Source: Rhizobium sp. J15
Lineage (GTDB): Bacteria > Pseudomonadota > Alphaproteobacteria > Rhizobiales > Rhizobiaceae
Length of the DNA: 64,000 bases
NCBI RefSeq assembly: GCF_002531825.1
Contig: NZ_NWSX01000002.1
Coordinates: 271,323-335,322 of the forward strand
Direction: 5' to 3'
The notes under the pieces are model-generated. The model was not told the DNA's origin. It did not search any database and saw only the letters and a list, made by a program, of their open reading frames with translations. Of the stretch, positions 38,607 to 47,101 are shown one piece after another. Both the position numbers and the translations under genes were made by a program. The stretch's first letter is position 1. Each line of letters begins with the position of its first letter.

Positions 38607-38894
38607 TCAGGGCTTCAAGAAGGAAAGACGCTCGTCGACGCGGGCCGGGGCGACCTCGGCGATGTCAGCGGTGACTATGCCTTCCGCTACAAAAGGATCT
38701 TCCCGGACCCGATTTTCGAGGTCGGCCCGCGAGGTGTTGTGAGCAAGGATCGCGCCACCTGCACTCGGTTGAAGACCGCCGACGAGCAGAAAGACGCCAT
38801 CATCGAAACCACGTCTGATCCAGGCGTTGTGGCCTTCCATGAAGACAGGCGCCTTGGCCTTGCTGCCGGCGAATTTCAGGGAAACGAAAAACAT
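38607..38894 (-). CDS. YciI family protein
   Basis: The 95-residue protein fits the YciI/YCII fold: MFFVSLKFA, then FMEGHNAWIRRGFDDGVFLLVGGLQP, then the REDPFVAEGIVTADIAEV segment with the conserved His and Asp. GAGGAG lies before the ATG. It starts 28 bp after the stop of the upstream TetR gene, in the same direction, so TetR and YciI form an operon. An opposite-strand frame over the same bases is rejected as a shadow. Confidence 0.85.
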   Translation of the reverse strand: MFFVSLKFAGSKAKAPVFMEGHNAWIRRGFDDGVFLLVGGLQPSAGGAILAHNTSRADLENRVREDPFVAEGIVTADIAEVAPARVDERLSFLKP

Positions 38895-38922
38895 TCAGGA
38901 ACTCCTCAAGGACTATAGGCAA

Positions 38923-39504
38923 TCAAAATTGGGAAGGCTGGGGCCGCTGTGCTGCCAACCAACCACGCATGTTTTCGACCTCACGATGAACGAAGGTTTC
39001 GTCGCGATAGGCAGCTGCCAGCGTCGCGACCCCCTGGCTCCGCATCAGAAGATGCATGGCAAGCGCGTCGGCATCAGCCTCGCACCCGAATGCGCAGAAC
39101 TGCCGTGAGAGCCAATGGCGAAACAGGCTGAAAAGTTCGGCTGCTCGTTCCTTGCCGATGTGATCCAGTTTCGCGAGCTCGTTACACAGCGTGCCGACAG
39201 GACAGCCGTAAGCCATGATTTTCGCCTGGTTGACGATCAGAAGCTGGATGAAACTGAGTATGCGCTCTCCAGGGGTCTCGGCTTTGGCTTCCCAAGCCTC
39301 GAGCATTGATGTGGTCTTGGAGAGACGATGCGTGATCACCGCGTCGAGAAGCTCGTCTTTCGTTTTGAAGTGATAATAAAAGTTGCCTCGGGACAGCCCG
39401 ACAGCCGCGGCAATATCCGCGAAGGACGTCGCTTCAAAACCCGTTTCGTAAAACAGCCTGTCGGCCGCTTCCACAATTTGCTGCCGTGTGGTCGCAGCAA
39501 CCAT
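38923..39504 (-). CDS. TetR/AcrR family transcriptional regulator
   Basis: The 193-residue protein has a TetR HTH (TRQQIVEAADRLFYETGFEATSFADIAAAVGLSRGNFYYHFKTKDELLDAV) and a C-terminal domain with YGCPVGTLCNELAKLD, typical of the AcuR/YcdC-like subgroup. The ATG at 39504 is preferred because GGGAGG sits 5-6 bp before it. Two related palindromes lie 40-78 bp upstream, so autoregulation is likely. It is co-transcribed with yciI. Confidence 0.9.
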   Translation of the reverse strand: MVAATTRQQIVEAADRLFYETGFEATSFADIAAAVGLSRGNFYYHFKTKDELLDAVITHRLSKTTSMLEAWEAKAETPGERILSFIQLLIVNQAKIMAYGCPVGTLCNELAKLDHIGKERAAELFSLFRHWLSRQFCAFGCEADADALAMHLLMRSQGVATLAAAYRDETFVHREVENMRGWLAAQRPQPSQF

Positions 39505-39543
39505 GTCCGCCTCCCAATCTGAAATACGCGTTGGCACCACTCG

Positions 39544-39559
39544 TAGGACAATCGACCCA
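39544..39559. promoter_or_regulatory. Operator-like site 1 upstream of the TetR-yciI operon
   Basis: TAGGACAATCGACCCA matches site 2 at 14 of 16 positions and begins 23 bp away from it in the same orientation, close to two helical turns. Confidence 0.55.
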
Positions 39560-39566
39560 CGCGAAT

Positions 39567-39582
39567 TAGGACAATTGACCTA
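39567..39582. promoter_or_regulatory. Operator-like site 2 upstream of the TetR-yciI operon
   Basis: TAGGACAATTGACCTA is symmetric at 14 of 16 positions around CAATTG and fits a TetR-family operator. Confidence 0.62.
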
Positions 39583-39663
39583 GACATGTCAAGGCGGCCC
39601 ATTACCCTCTTTTCTCAGCATCGGAAAACCGCTTGCGTTTTGCTATCAGCAAAGATAAACAGG

Positions 39664-39686
39664 ACTGGTTTTTAATTGAAACCAGT
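39664..39686. promoter_or_regulatory. Inverted repeat upstream of the DHFR-like gene
   Basis: ACTGGTTT and AAACCAGT are perfect inverted arms around TTAATTG, 30 bp before the start at 39716. The form is like sites bound by small winged-helix repressors (for example HxlR type); no such regulator is adjacent. Confidence 0.5.
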
Positions 39687-39715
39687 TTAGCTCGGCGGCG
39701 GAAAAGGGGAATGAA

Positions 39716-40273
39716 ATGAGAAAGCTTGTCGTCTGGAACCTGATGACGCTCGACGGTTATTTCGAGGGCGCGAAGCCTTGGGATATCGATTTCCATAACC
39801 TCGCCTGGGGACCGGAGCTGCGAGATCTGGCCGAACAGTTCGAGGAGGAAGGCGATCTGCTGGTCTTCGGCCGCAAGACCTACGAGGGCATGGCCTCCTA
39901 TTGGCCGACCGCCGAAGGCGAAGGCAAGATCAAGGCCTATATGAACGGCATCGTCAAAATCGCCGTATCGACGACGATGACTGAACCCGGCTGGAACAAT
40001 GCCCGCATCGTCACCGATCCGATCCCCGAACTGACGAAGCTGAAGCAGGAAAGCGGCAAGACGATCTTCATCTTCGGAAGCGCCGAGCTTGCCGACACAC
40101 TGCTGAAAGCGGGCCTCGTCGACGAAGTCAGGGTCTGCATCGTGCCTGTCATTCTCGGCGGCGGCAATCCGCTTTTCAAGCCGGCCGAGGCCCAGGTGCC
40201 GCTGAAACTCATCGAGTCCTCGACGACGCAAAGCGGCGCGGTGATCCTGCGCTACGAACCCGTCAAGGCATAG
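39716..40273 (+). CDS. Dihydrofolate reductase-like (RibD C-terminal domain) family protein
   Basis: The 185-residue protein has the RibD_C/DHFR-like fold: MRKLVVWNLMTLDGYFEGAK at the start, LLVFGRKTYEGMASYW (NADPH-binding region), IFIFGSAELADTLLKAGLVDEV and VIPVILGGGNPLFK-like PVILGGGNPLFKPA near the end. These stand-alone proteins are probable NAD(P)H-dependent reductases of unknown substrate. AAGGGGA precedes the ATG. It is divergent from the TetR-yciI operon. Confidence 0.88.
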   Translation: MRKLVVWNLMTLDGYFEGAKPWDIDFHNLAWGPELRDLAEQFEEEGDLLVFGRKTYEGMASYWPTAEGEGKIKAYMNGIVKIAVSTTMTEPGWNNARIVTDPIPELTKLKQESGKTIFIFGSAELADTLLKAGLVDEVRVCIVPVILGGGNPLFKPAEAQVPLKLIESSTTQSGAVILRYEPVKA

Positions 40274-40378
40274 CGGGTTAGACTATGTGATGAACCGGCG
40301 GGCGCTTCCGCGGCCGCATTGGCCTTTGCCTCGCAAAATGCTGCCTCTATCATCGCCTCGCTGCAGAGGGAGTGAGCC

Positions 40379-41335
40379 ATGGCAGAGGGCATAGACCTGC
40401 CGCTTGCGGAAGAGCGAAACATTCGGCCCACCGAAGGCGTGCCGGTCGACATCCGCTGCAGCGACGGTGTCGTGCTCGGCGGGCACCTCTGGGTTTCGGA
40501 CGGCGCGAAGGCTTGCGGCGGCGTCATCATCAATCCGGCGACAGGCGTGCTCGCCCGTTATTATCACTATTACGCCCGCTTTCTCGCCGCTCATGGCTTC
40601 GATGTGCTGACCTATGACTACCGCGGCATCGGGCTGTCACGCCCCGCGCAACTGCGCGGCTGCGGTTATCGCTGGCGGGAATGGGGCGAGAAGGACTTCG
40701 ACGCAGTGCTGCGCTTCATGGACGGCCGGGCAGATCAGCCGCTTTACGTCGTCGGCCATAGCATCGGCGGCTTCCTGCCCGGTCTGTCCAGACATGCCGG
40801 CCGGATCGACCGCATGCTGACGATGGGCGCTCAATATGCCTATTGGCGTGACTATGCGCCCGCACGCCGAATGCGGCTGCTCCTGAAGTGGCATCTCGCC
40901 ATGCCGGTGCTGACGGCGCTGTTCGGCTATTTTCCCGGCAAGCGGCTCGGCTGGCTTGAGGATTTGCCGGCCGGCGTCGCCAATGAATGGAGCTTTCGGC
41001 GGGCCCGCATGGAAATGAGCCACCCGGCCGCGGAGCGGGAAAATGTGCTCGGGCGTTTCGCGGCCGTGATGGCGCCGATCCTTGCCGTCGCGATGTCGGA
41101 CGATGAACTCGGCACGGTGCCTGCCATTCGCCGTACCCTCTCCTATTATCGCAATGCCGAGATCACCGAGGTGCTGCTGCAGCCGGCTGATTTCGGCTTC
41201 GACGCCATCGGTCATTTCGGCCTGTTCCATGCAAAGCATGCCGACGGCTTCTGGTCCGATACCGTCCGCTGGCTGCGCGACGGCATCCATCCCTGGCCGC
41301 AGAAGAAGCCTCGGGGAAAGACGGCATTCGACTAA
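40379..41335 (+). CDS. Alpha/beta hydrolase
   Basis: The 318-residue protein has a lipase-like nucleophile elbow GHSIGGF near residue 126, an oxyanion region INPATGV and the DYRGIGLS strand-turn. A late His (AIGHFGLFH) may complete the triad. The length and N-terminal pattern fit the COG4757-type predicted hydrolases. It stands 106 bp after the DHFR-like gene and may share its transcript. Substrate unknown. Confidence 0.85.
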   Translation: MAEGIDLPLAEERNIRPTEGVPVDIRCSDGVVLGGHLWVSDGAKACGGVIINPATGVLARYYHYYARFLAAHGFDVLTYDYRGIGLSRPAQLRGCGYRWREWGEKDFDAVLRFMDGRADQPLYVVGHSIGGFLPGLSRHAGRIDRMLTMGAQYAYWRDYAPARRMRLLLKWHLAMPVLTALFGYFPGKRLGWLEDLPAGVANEWSFRRARMEMSHPAAERENVLGRFAAVMAPILAVAMSDDELGTVPAIRRTLSYYRNAEITEVLLQPADFGFDAIGHFGLFHAKHADGFWSDTVRWLRDGIHPWPQKKPRGKTAFD

Positions 41336-41391
41336 AAACCGGTTCTTAACATTTACGAGTTAGTAATCTCTCGGAAACGAGAGGTTTGGTT

Positions 41392-41973
41392 ATGCGTACT
41401 CGTATCGTTTTGACGGCCGTGGGCCTCGCGCTGCTTGTCGGCTGCGCGACCGCGCCGAAGCAAACGAGAAACATCTGCGCCGTCTTCGACCAGCGCGAAG
41501 GACTTTTCTCCAGCTGGCAGAGTGCGGCCGAGCGGACGGAGAAGAAATACGGCGTGCCCGTGCCGATCCTGATGGCGACGATGTACACCGAATCCGGCTT
41601 CCAGCCCTATGCGCGGCCGCCGCGCACCAAGCTGTTCGGCTTCATTCCCTGGACAAGACCTTCGACCGCCTACGGCTATTCGCAGGCGCTCGACGGGACA
41701 TGGGATCACTACCAGTCGCAGACGAGAAACTGGAACGCGCGGAGGACGAATTTCGCCGACGCGATCGATTTCATCGGCTGGTATCACTATCAGAACAGCG
41801 CCGAGACGGGCATTCCGCTGAACGACGCCTATAATCTCTATCTTGCCTATTATTCCGGGCCGACGGGATATAAGCGCGGCGACTGGCGCTCGAACGGGCA
41901 ATTGCAGCAGACGGCGCAGAAGTTCGCGCGGATGGCGGGGACATATCAGCAGCAGTTGCAGGGGTGTAACTAG
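41392..41973 (+). CDS. Lipoprotein with lytic-transglycosylase (SLT) domain
   Basis: The 193-residue protein has a lipoprotein signal (MRTRIVLTAVGLALLVGC; Cys18). It contains the SLT catalytic glutamate in LMATMYTESGFQPYARPP, followed by the family segment TAYGYSQALDGTWDHYQ and later NLYLAYYSGPTGYKRG. Such enzymes cleave peptidoglycan glycan strands to 1,6-anhydro ends from the outer membrane. A TTG two codons upstream is in frame, but the ATG at 41392 is preferred. Confidence 0.9.
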   Translation: MRTRIVLTAVGLALLVGCATAPKQTRNICAVFDQREGLFSSWQSAAERTEKKYGVPVPILMATMYTESGFQPYARPPRTKLFGFIPWTRPSTAYGYSQALDGTWDHYQSQTRNWNARRTNFADAIDFIGWYHYQNSAETGIPLNDAYNLYLAYYSGPTGYKRGDWRSNGQLQQTAQKFARMAGTYQQQLQGCN

Positions 41974-42016
41974 CGATAATTGGGGCGTGCCACACGGCAC
42001 GCTCCATTCGGGGTCC

Positions 42017-42760
42017 CTACCCCCGCAAATTCCCGTACCTGACCGAGTAAATCCGGTCCCGCCCCAGGAGATGGGCCACCAGCGACGATTTGTCGAACAG
42101 GCCTTTCATCGCCTGATGAGCGAGGTCCAGCCCGCCGCTCATGACGCCGAAGGCGGGCATCAGGAGGCGGGCGCCGTCGGTGGCGAAGCAGGGGCGGCGG
42201 ACGGATCGCTCGCGCCGGCGTACGGTCGCCGCAGGATGCAGGTGGCCGGCGATTTCGCCGCTCTGCAAGCCATTTCTCGGCTCGTGGCGGAAGGTCAGGC
42301 CGGCATAATGCATCTCGTCGACGGAAGCGCCCGGCAGATCGACGACCCCGTCGGGATCGTGGTTGCCATTGACCCAGATCCATTCACGGCCCCGCGCCAT
42401 CCCGACGATCAGTGCGCGAAACTTCTCCGGCAGATGCTCCGAACCGACGCGATCGTGAAAATTGTCGCCGAGCGAGACGACGAGTTTCGGATCATAGCGG
42501 GAGATGACGGCGGCCAGCACGGTCAGCGTCGCCAGCGTATCGTAAGGCGGCAGCATCATGCCGCGGCGGGCGAAGGCGGCCCCCTTTTCCAGATGCAGAT
42601 CGGAGACGACGAGCAGCCCGGCATCCGGCAGATAGAGGGCGCCGAGCGGATCGCAGACGGCGGCAATGCCGTGGACCGACGTCTCGACGCCTGATGTCGC
42701 GGCCAGTCCCGATATGTCGCGCGCGAGCGCCAGGCGATTCATCACTGTCGTCGTTTCCAT
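42017..42760 (-). CDS. pdeM: Ligase-associated DNA damage response endonuclease PdeM
   Basis: The 247-residue calcineurin-like phosphoesterase has all metal motifs: VSDLHLEKG, SLGDNFHD, VNGNHDPDG and AGHLHPAA. The additional AFARRG and the position right after a large DEXH helicase identify PdeM, part of a ligase-associated repair set. Start and helicase stop are 2 bp apart, so they are one transcript. The nuclease and ligase usually found with it are not adjacent here. Confidence 0.92.
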   Translation of the reverse strand: METTTVMNRLALARDISGLAATSGVETSVHGIAAVCDPLGALYLPDAGLLVVSDLHLEKGAAFARRGMMLPPYDTLATLTVLAAVISRYDPKLVVSLGDNFHDRVGSEHLPEKFRALIVGMARGREWIWVNGNHDPDGVVDLPGASVDEMHYAGLTFRHEPRNGLQSGEIAGHLHPAATVRRRERSVRRPCFATDGARLLMPAFGVMSGGLDLAHQAMKGLFDKSSLVAHLLGRDRIYSVRYGNLRG

Positions 42761-42762
42761 TA

Positions 42763-45288
42763 TCAGGCCAAAGCTTCGGCGATCAGATCGTCGGCCGCTT
42801 CGGCAAGCAGCGCATCATGGGCTTCGCCCGGCACCGCCTCCCGTCCGATTTCCAGCATTACCGGCACGGCGAGCGGGGAAATATGGTCGAGGGCGCGATG
42901 GGTGATGTGCCCCTTGATTCGCATCAGCATATCGCCAAGACGGCTGATATCCAAAAGTCCGGTCGCCGCATCCTGGCGCGTCGCCTGCAGCAGGATGTGA
43001 TCCGGCTCATGGCCGCGCAGCACGTCGTAGATCAGATCGGCCGACACGGTGATCTGGCGGCCGCTCTTTTCCTTGCCCGGATGGCGGCGCTCGATCAAGC
43101 CTGCAATCACGGCGCAATTGCGGAAGGTGCGCTTCAGCAGGAAGGATTCGTTGAGCCAGGCTTCGAGATCATCACCCAGCATGTCGGCGTCGAAGAGGTC
43201 GGAAAGGTTGAGCCGGCCGTTGGCGATCATCAGGCCCATATCCTCCAAGCCCCAGATAGCGAGAGAGTAATCGGTGGCAACGAAGCCGAGCGGCTTGGCA
43301 CCCGCCCGGTCCAGCCGGCGCGTCAGCAGCATGCCGAGCGTCTGATGGGCGAGACGGCCCTCGAAGGGATAGGCGACCATATAACCGCGGCTGCCACGCG
43401 GAAAGGTTTCAATCAGGAACTCGTCGCGCTTCGGCAGCATCGACTTCTCCTTTTGCAGGGACAGCCAGTCGCGGACCTGATCGGGCAGATGGCGCCAGCG
43501 GTCGGGATCGGCAATCATCGCCCGCACCTGCTCGGCGAGATAGGTCGACAGCGGGAATTTGCCGCCGGCATAGGAGGGGATCTTCGGATCGAGCGAAAAG
43601 GCTTGCGAGGCCAGGCATTCATTTTCGCGGATGCCCTCGAAGCGCAGCACCTTGCCGGAGAAGATGAAGGTATCGCCCGGCGACAATTGTTCGAGGAAAT
43701 ATTCCTCGACCTTCCCCAGCGTGGCGCCGCCCCGGCCGATCCGGCCGCCCTCGCCGCGCTTGACCATGCGGATATTCAGCATCGGGCTTTCGACGATGGT
43801 GCCGAGGTTGAGGCGATATTGCTGGGCGACGGCGGGATTGGAGACCCGCCAGCGGCCTTCCTTGGTCTTGCGGATACGGGCGTAACGTTCGTAGGTCCTC
43901 AGCGCATAGCCGCCGGTCGCGACGAAATCGACGACGCGCTCGAAGGTCTCCCAGGTGAGATCGGCATAGGGCGAGGCGCTGGTGATCTCGTCATAGAGCT
44001 CCAGCATGTCGAAAGGTTCGGCGCAGGCCATGCCGAGCACGTGCTGGGCGAGCACGTCGAGCGCGCCGCGGCCGACAGGGGGCGTATCCTGCGCACCGAT
44101 ATAATTGGCGTCGAGCGCAGCCTGGCACTCCATGACCTCGAACCGGTTGGCCGGCACGAGGATCGCCTTCGAGGGCTCGTCCATGCGGTGATTGGCGCGG
44201 CCGATGCGCTGGGCAAGACGCGAGGCGCCCTTCGGTGCGCCGACATGGATGACCAGATCGACATCGCCCCAGTCGATGCCGAGATCGAGTGTCGAGGTGG
44301 CGACGACGGCACGCAGCCGGTTTTCGGCCATGGCCGCCTCGACCTTGCGGCGCTGGGCGACATCGAGCGAGCCGTGGTGGAGGGCGATCGGCAGATTGGC
44401 GTCATTGATCGTCCAGAGTTCCTGGAAGAGCATTTCGGCCTGGCTGCGGGTGTTGACGAAGAGCAGCGTCGTTTGGTGATCGAGGAGCTGCCTGTAGACA
44501 TCGGGAATGGCATATTTGGCGGAATGGCCCGCCCAGGGGATGCGCTCCTCGGTGGACAGGATCGAGATATCGGGCTTGGCGCCGCCTTCGACGACGACGA
44601 GGCCGGCATGATGCTCTTTCCCCTCCTGCCCGCTGCCTTCATGTTGGGCGACCAGCCATTTCTGCAGATCCATCGGCTCGGCGACGGTCGCCGACAGGCC
44701 GATGGTCTTCAAGCCGGGGGCAAGGCCGCGCAAGCGGGCAAGGCCGAGCGACAGCATGTGGCCGCGCTTCGAGGTGACGAGTGAATGCAGTTCGTCGAGC
44801 ACGACGTATTTCAGGTCCTTGAAGAAGCGCTCGGCCTCTCGGTTGGCCAGCAGCAGCGCGACCTGTTCCGGCGTCGTCAGCAGAATATCCGGCGGGTTGA
44901 GCTTCTGGCGCTGGCGCTTGGCGTTCGGCGTATCGCCGGTGCGGTTTTCGATGGTAACGGGCAGGCCCATTTCCGCCACCGGCTTCATCAGGTTGCGCTC
45001 GATGTCGATCGCCAGCGCCTTCAGCGGCGAAACATAGAGTGTGTGGATGCCGGTGAAGGCGGAGCCGGGCGGTATCCTGCCGCGGCGGGTGAGATCGGTA
45101 AGCGAGGGCAGGAAGCCAGCGAGTGTTTTGCCGGCGCCGGTCGGCGCAATCAGCAGCGTACTTTGACCGGCCTCGGCGCGGGCGAGCAGCTCCAGCTGAT
45201 GGGCGCGCGGACGCCAGCCCTTTTCCGCAAACCAGCGGGCAAAGGCGGCAGGAAGCAGGGCGCGGGCTTCGGAATCGATCTGGTCCAC
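42763..45288 (-). CDS. Ligase-associated DNA damage response DEXH-box helicase (Lhr-like)
   Basis: The 841-residue SF2 helicase has IAPTGAGKTLAGFLPSL (Walker A), LYVSPLKALAID (Ia), VVLDELHSL (DEXH box), GLSATVAEP (III), LLFVNTRSQAE (IV), TSTLDLGIDWG (V) and LAQRIGRANHRMD (VI), followed by the winged-helix and Lhr C-terminal region. It moves 3' to 5' on single-stranded DNA in the bacterial Lhr family. It is the first gene of the helicase-pdeM pair. Confidence 0.94.
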   Translation of the reverse strand: MDQIDSEARALLPAAFARWFAEKGWRPRAHQLELLARAEAGQSTLLIAPTGAGKTLAGFLPSLTDLTRRGRIPPGSAFTGIHTLYVSPLKALAIDIERNLMKPVAEMGLPVTIENRTGDTPNAKRQRQKLNPPDILLTTPEQVALLLANREAERFFKDLKYVVLDELHSLVTSKRGHMLSLGLARLRGLAPGLKTIGLSATVAEPMDLQKWLVAQHEGSGQEGKEHHAGLVVVEGGAKPDISILSTEERIPWAGHSAKYAIPDVYRQLLDHQTTLLFVNTRSQAEMLFQELWTINDANLPIALHHGSLDVAQRRKVEAAMAENRLRAVVATSTLDLGIDWGDVDLVIHVGAPKGASRLAQRIGRANHRMDEPSKAILVPANRFEVMECQAALDANYIGAQDTPPVGRGALDVLAQHVLGMACAEPFDMLELYDEITSASPYADLTWETFERVVDFVATGGYALRTYERYARIRKTKEGRWRVSNPAVAQQYRLNLGTIVESPMLNIRMVKRGEGGRIGRGGATLGKVEEYFLEQLSPGDTFIFSGKVLRFEGIRENECLASQAFSLDPKIPSYAGGKFPLSTYLAEQVRAMIADPDRWRHLPDQVRDWLSLQKEKSMLPKRDEFLIETFPRGSRGYMVAYPFEGRLAHQTLGMLLTRRLDRAGAKPLGFVATDYSLAIWGLEDMGLMIANGRLNLSDLFDADMLGDDLEAWLNESFLLKRTFRNCAVIAGLIERRHPGKEKSGRQITVSADLIYDVLRGHEPDHILLQATRQDAATGLLDISRLGDMLMRIKGHITHRALDHISPLAVPVMLEIGREAVPGEAHDALLAEAADDLIAEALA

Positions 45289-45336
45289 GCCCTGAAGGTA
45301 GTGAAAAGCGGAAGAAAAAGAAGAGCGGCCGCCCGC

Positions 45337-45969
45337 TCACATCGCGATATAGCGGTCCTTGCGGTGATTGATCGCCAGCGTCAGGTTGAGCACAATCGCG
45401 CCGAGTACGGAACAGGCGATGATGAAGGGACTGGCGACGAAGAAGGAGAGCGCCAGCACGATGCCATCGAAGCCGAGTTGGACGAGGCCGGCACGCCAGC
45501 CGAAACGATCCTGAATGTAGAGGGCGAGAATGCCGATGCCGCCGAGACTGGCGCGGTGGCGGAAGAGCGCCAGCATGCCGGCGGCGATGACGATGCCTCC
45601 GAAGAGCGCACCGGCAACGGGATGGACATGCCCGATACCGATGAAGCCGGGCACGAATTCGGACAGGACTGAGGTGAGCCCGATCGCGAGGAAGGTCTTG
45701 ATGGTGAAGGCGGGTCCCAAACGGCGGAAGGCGAGATAGTAGAAGGGCAGATTTACCGCAAAGAAGCAGAGGCCGAAACTTATGCCAGTCGCGTAATGCG
45801 CCAGGAAGGCAAGGCCCGCGGTACCACCGGCAAGCAGACCGGCGCCGGAGAGAAGCGAGACGCCGAGCACGGCAAGCATGCTGCCAGCGACGATGCCCTG
45901 CGCGTCGTCGAACAGAGAATGGCGATCGGCGCTGGAGTTGAGAAGGCCCGCGAAGGCGTTGGATGCCAT
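45337..45969 (-). CDS. YitT family membrane protein, copy 1
   Basis: The 210-residue protein has five to six hydrophobic segments, a glycine-rich first helix (GIVAGSMLAVLGVSLLSGAGLLAGGTAGLA) and the family segment LFRHRASLGGIGILALYIQDRFGWRAG. It ends AINHRKDRYIAM, close to AINHRADRYIAL of the copy at 47442, so the two are paralogues. AGGGGAA precedes the ATG at 45969; a longer frame would overlap the Rrf2 promoter region. Function unknown; YitT/YczE-like integral membrane protein. Confidence 0.88.
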   Translation of the reverse strand: MASNAFAGLLNSSADRHSLFDDAQGIVAGSMLAVLGVSLLSGAGLLAGGTAGLAFLAHYATGISFGLCFFAVNLPFYYLAFRRLGPAFTIKTFLAIGLTSVLSEFVPGFIGIGHVHPVAGALFGGIVIAAGMLALFRHRASLGGIGILALYIQDRFGWRAGLVQLGFDGIVLALSFFVASPFIIACSVLGAIVLNLTLAINHRKDRYIAM

Positions 45970-46040
45970 GATGTTCCCCTGTCGGCTTTTTCGTTTTCTA
46001 TCCGGCGCAGGGATAAAGACAAGGGGCGGCGAGACTCCTG

Positions 46041-46081
46041 TTGACATCAGTCATAATCATGGATATTTTTTATCTACGATT
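46041..46081 (+). promoter_or_regulatory. Promoter and Rrf2-type operator of the Rrf2-AhpD-like operon
   Basis: TTGACA (46041-46046), a 17-bp spacer and TATTTT (46064-46069) form a promoter. An inverted repeat AATCATGGATA-N5-TATCTACGATT (46055-46081, 9 of 11 arm positions matching) covers the -10. Its 27-bp size suits an Rrf2-family dimer, giving autorepression. Confidence 0.6.
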
Positions 46082-46095
46082 AAAGGAAGCCCTTG

Positions 46096-46596
46096 ATGAA
46101 GATGAGCGATGGGGTCGAGCAGGCCATTCACAGCGTTGCGATGCTGTCCGGCCTCTCGGAAGGCGGCGTGCTTTCGGCCGCGGCACTGGCGGAATTCCAC
46201 GGCGTGTCGACGAGCTATCTATTGAAGCATCTGCAGGCGCTGTCGGGTGCCGGCATCCTCGATACCGTGCCGGGGCCGAAAGGCGGATATAAGCTGGCAA
46301 AGGCGCCGGCGGAGATTTCGCTGCTCGACATCCTGCTTGCGGTCGAAGGACCGGCGCCGGCTTTCCGTTGCGCCGAAATCCGCCAGCGCGGGCCGAACCC
46401 GGTCTCCAATCGCTTCTTCGCCAAGCCCTGCAACATCAGCGCGGCGATGCTCAGAGCCGAACGCGTCTATCGCGCCGAACTTGCCAAGACGAGCATTGCC
46501 GATATCGGCATCGAACTGAATGCCCTCGACGACGGATCGATCGCAGCCCGAGGCTGCGCTTTCCTTGAAATCCATGAACGCAAGACGGCTCGTTGA
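46096..46596 (+). CDS. Rrf2 family transcriptional regulator
   Basis: The 166-residue protein has an Rrf2 winged helix: SDGVEQAIHSVAMLSGL, LAEFHGVSTSYLLKHLQALSGAGIL and the wing GPKGGYKLAKAP. Cysteines are at 92 and 112 plus one near 155, unlike the clustered cysteines of classic [2Fe-2S] members. It may therefore be redox-thiol sensing or cofactor-free. AAGGAAG precedes the ATG at 46096. It lies 20 bp before the AhpD-like gene, which it probably regulates. Confidence 0.9.
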   Translation: MKMSDGVEQAIHSVAMLSGLSEGGVLSAAALAEFHGVSTSYLLKHLQALSGAGILDTVPGPKGGYKLAKAPAEISLLDILLAVEGPAPAFRCAEIRQRGPNPVSNRFFAKPCNISAAMLRAERVYRAELAKTSIADIGIELNALDDGSIAARGCAFLEIHERKTAR

Positions 46597-46616
46597 GCCA
46601 TAACAAGGAGAAGATC

Positions 46617-47078
46617 ATGCAACCGCGTTTCAATTTCGCCAAAGCCGCTCCGGATGCCTACAAGGCCGTCGCAGCGCTCGAACAATATGTCCAGGCCTCC
46701 GGGCTGGAGCGCCGCTTCATCCACCTGATCAAGCTGCGCGCCTCGCAGATCAACGGCTGCGCCTATTGCGTCGACATGCATGTGAAGGAAGCCCGCCATG
46801 ACGGGCTGAGCGAGCAGTGGATCAACCTGATGTGCGTCTGGCGGGAGTCGCCGATTTACGACGCCCGCGAACGCGCCCTGCTCGGCTGGGTCGACGCCGT
46901 CACCAACATCGCCAAGACAGGCGCGCCGGATGCCGACTACGAAGCGCTGAAGGCGCATTTCTCCGAGGAGGAGATGACGAAGATCACGGTGGCGATCGGT
47001 GCGATCAATATCTGGAACCGGCTTGCGGTCGGCTTCCGCTCGCAGCATCCGATCGATGCGGCTCAGAAGGCGGCCTGA
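46617..47078 (+). CDS. Carboxymuconolactone decarboxylase / AhpD-like peroxidase family protein
   Basis: The 153-residue protein has the AhpD-type thiol motif in QINGCAYCVDMHVKEA (CxxC plus His), within the usual helical CMD fold, and the C-terminal AIGAINIWNRLAVGFRS. Such proteins can reduce peroxides through the CxxC pair. AAGGAG precedes the ATG. Co-transcription with the Rrf2 gene suggests a stress-inducible antioxidant pair. Confidence 0.92.
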   Translation: MQPRFNFAKAAPDAYKAVAALEQYVQASGLERRFIHLIKLRASQINGCAYCVDMHVKEARHDGLSEQWINLMCVWRESPIYDARERALLGWVDAVTNIAKTGAPDADYEALKAHFSEEEMTKITVAIGAINIWNRLAVGFRSQHPIDAAQKAA

Positions 47079-47101
47079 CGGCTTAAGGGATAATCCCGGT
47101 G

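Noticed and set aside
38601..38918. 105-codon plus-strand frame
   Set aside because: It lies opposite yciI, whose protein matches a known family and has a good ribosome-binding site.
42694..44784. Plus-strand open frame of 696 codons opposite the helicase
   Set aside because: Shadow of the Lhr-type helicase, whose seven motifs are intact.
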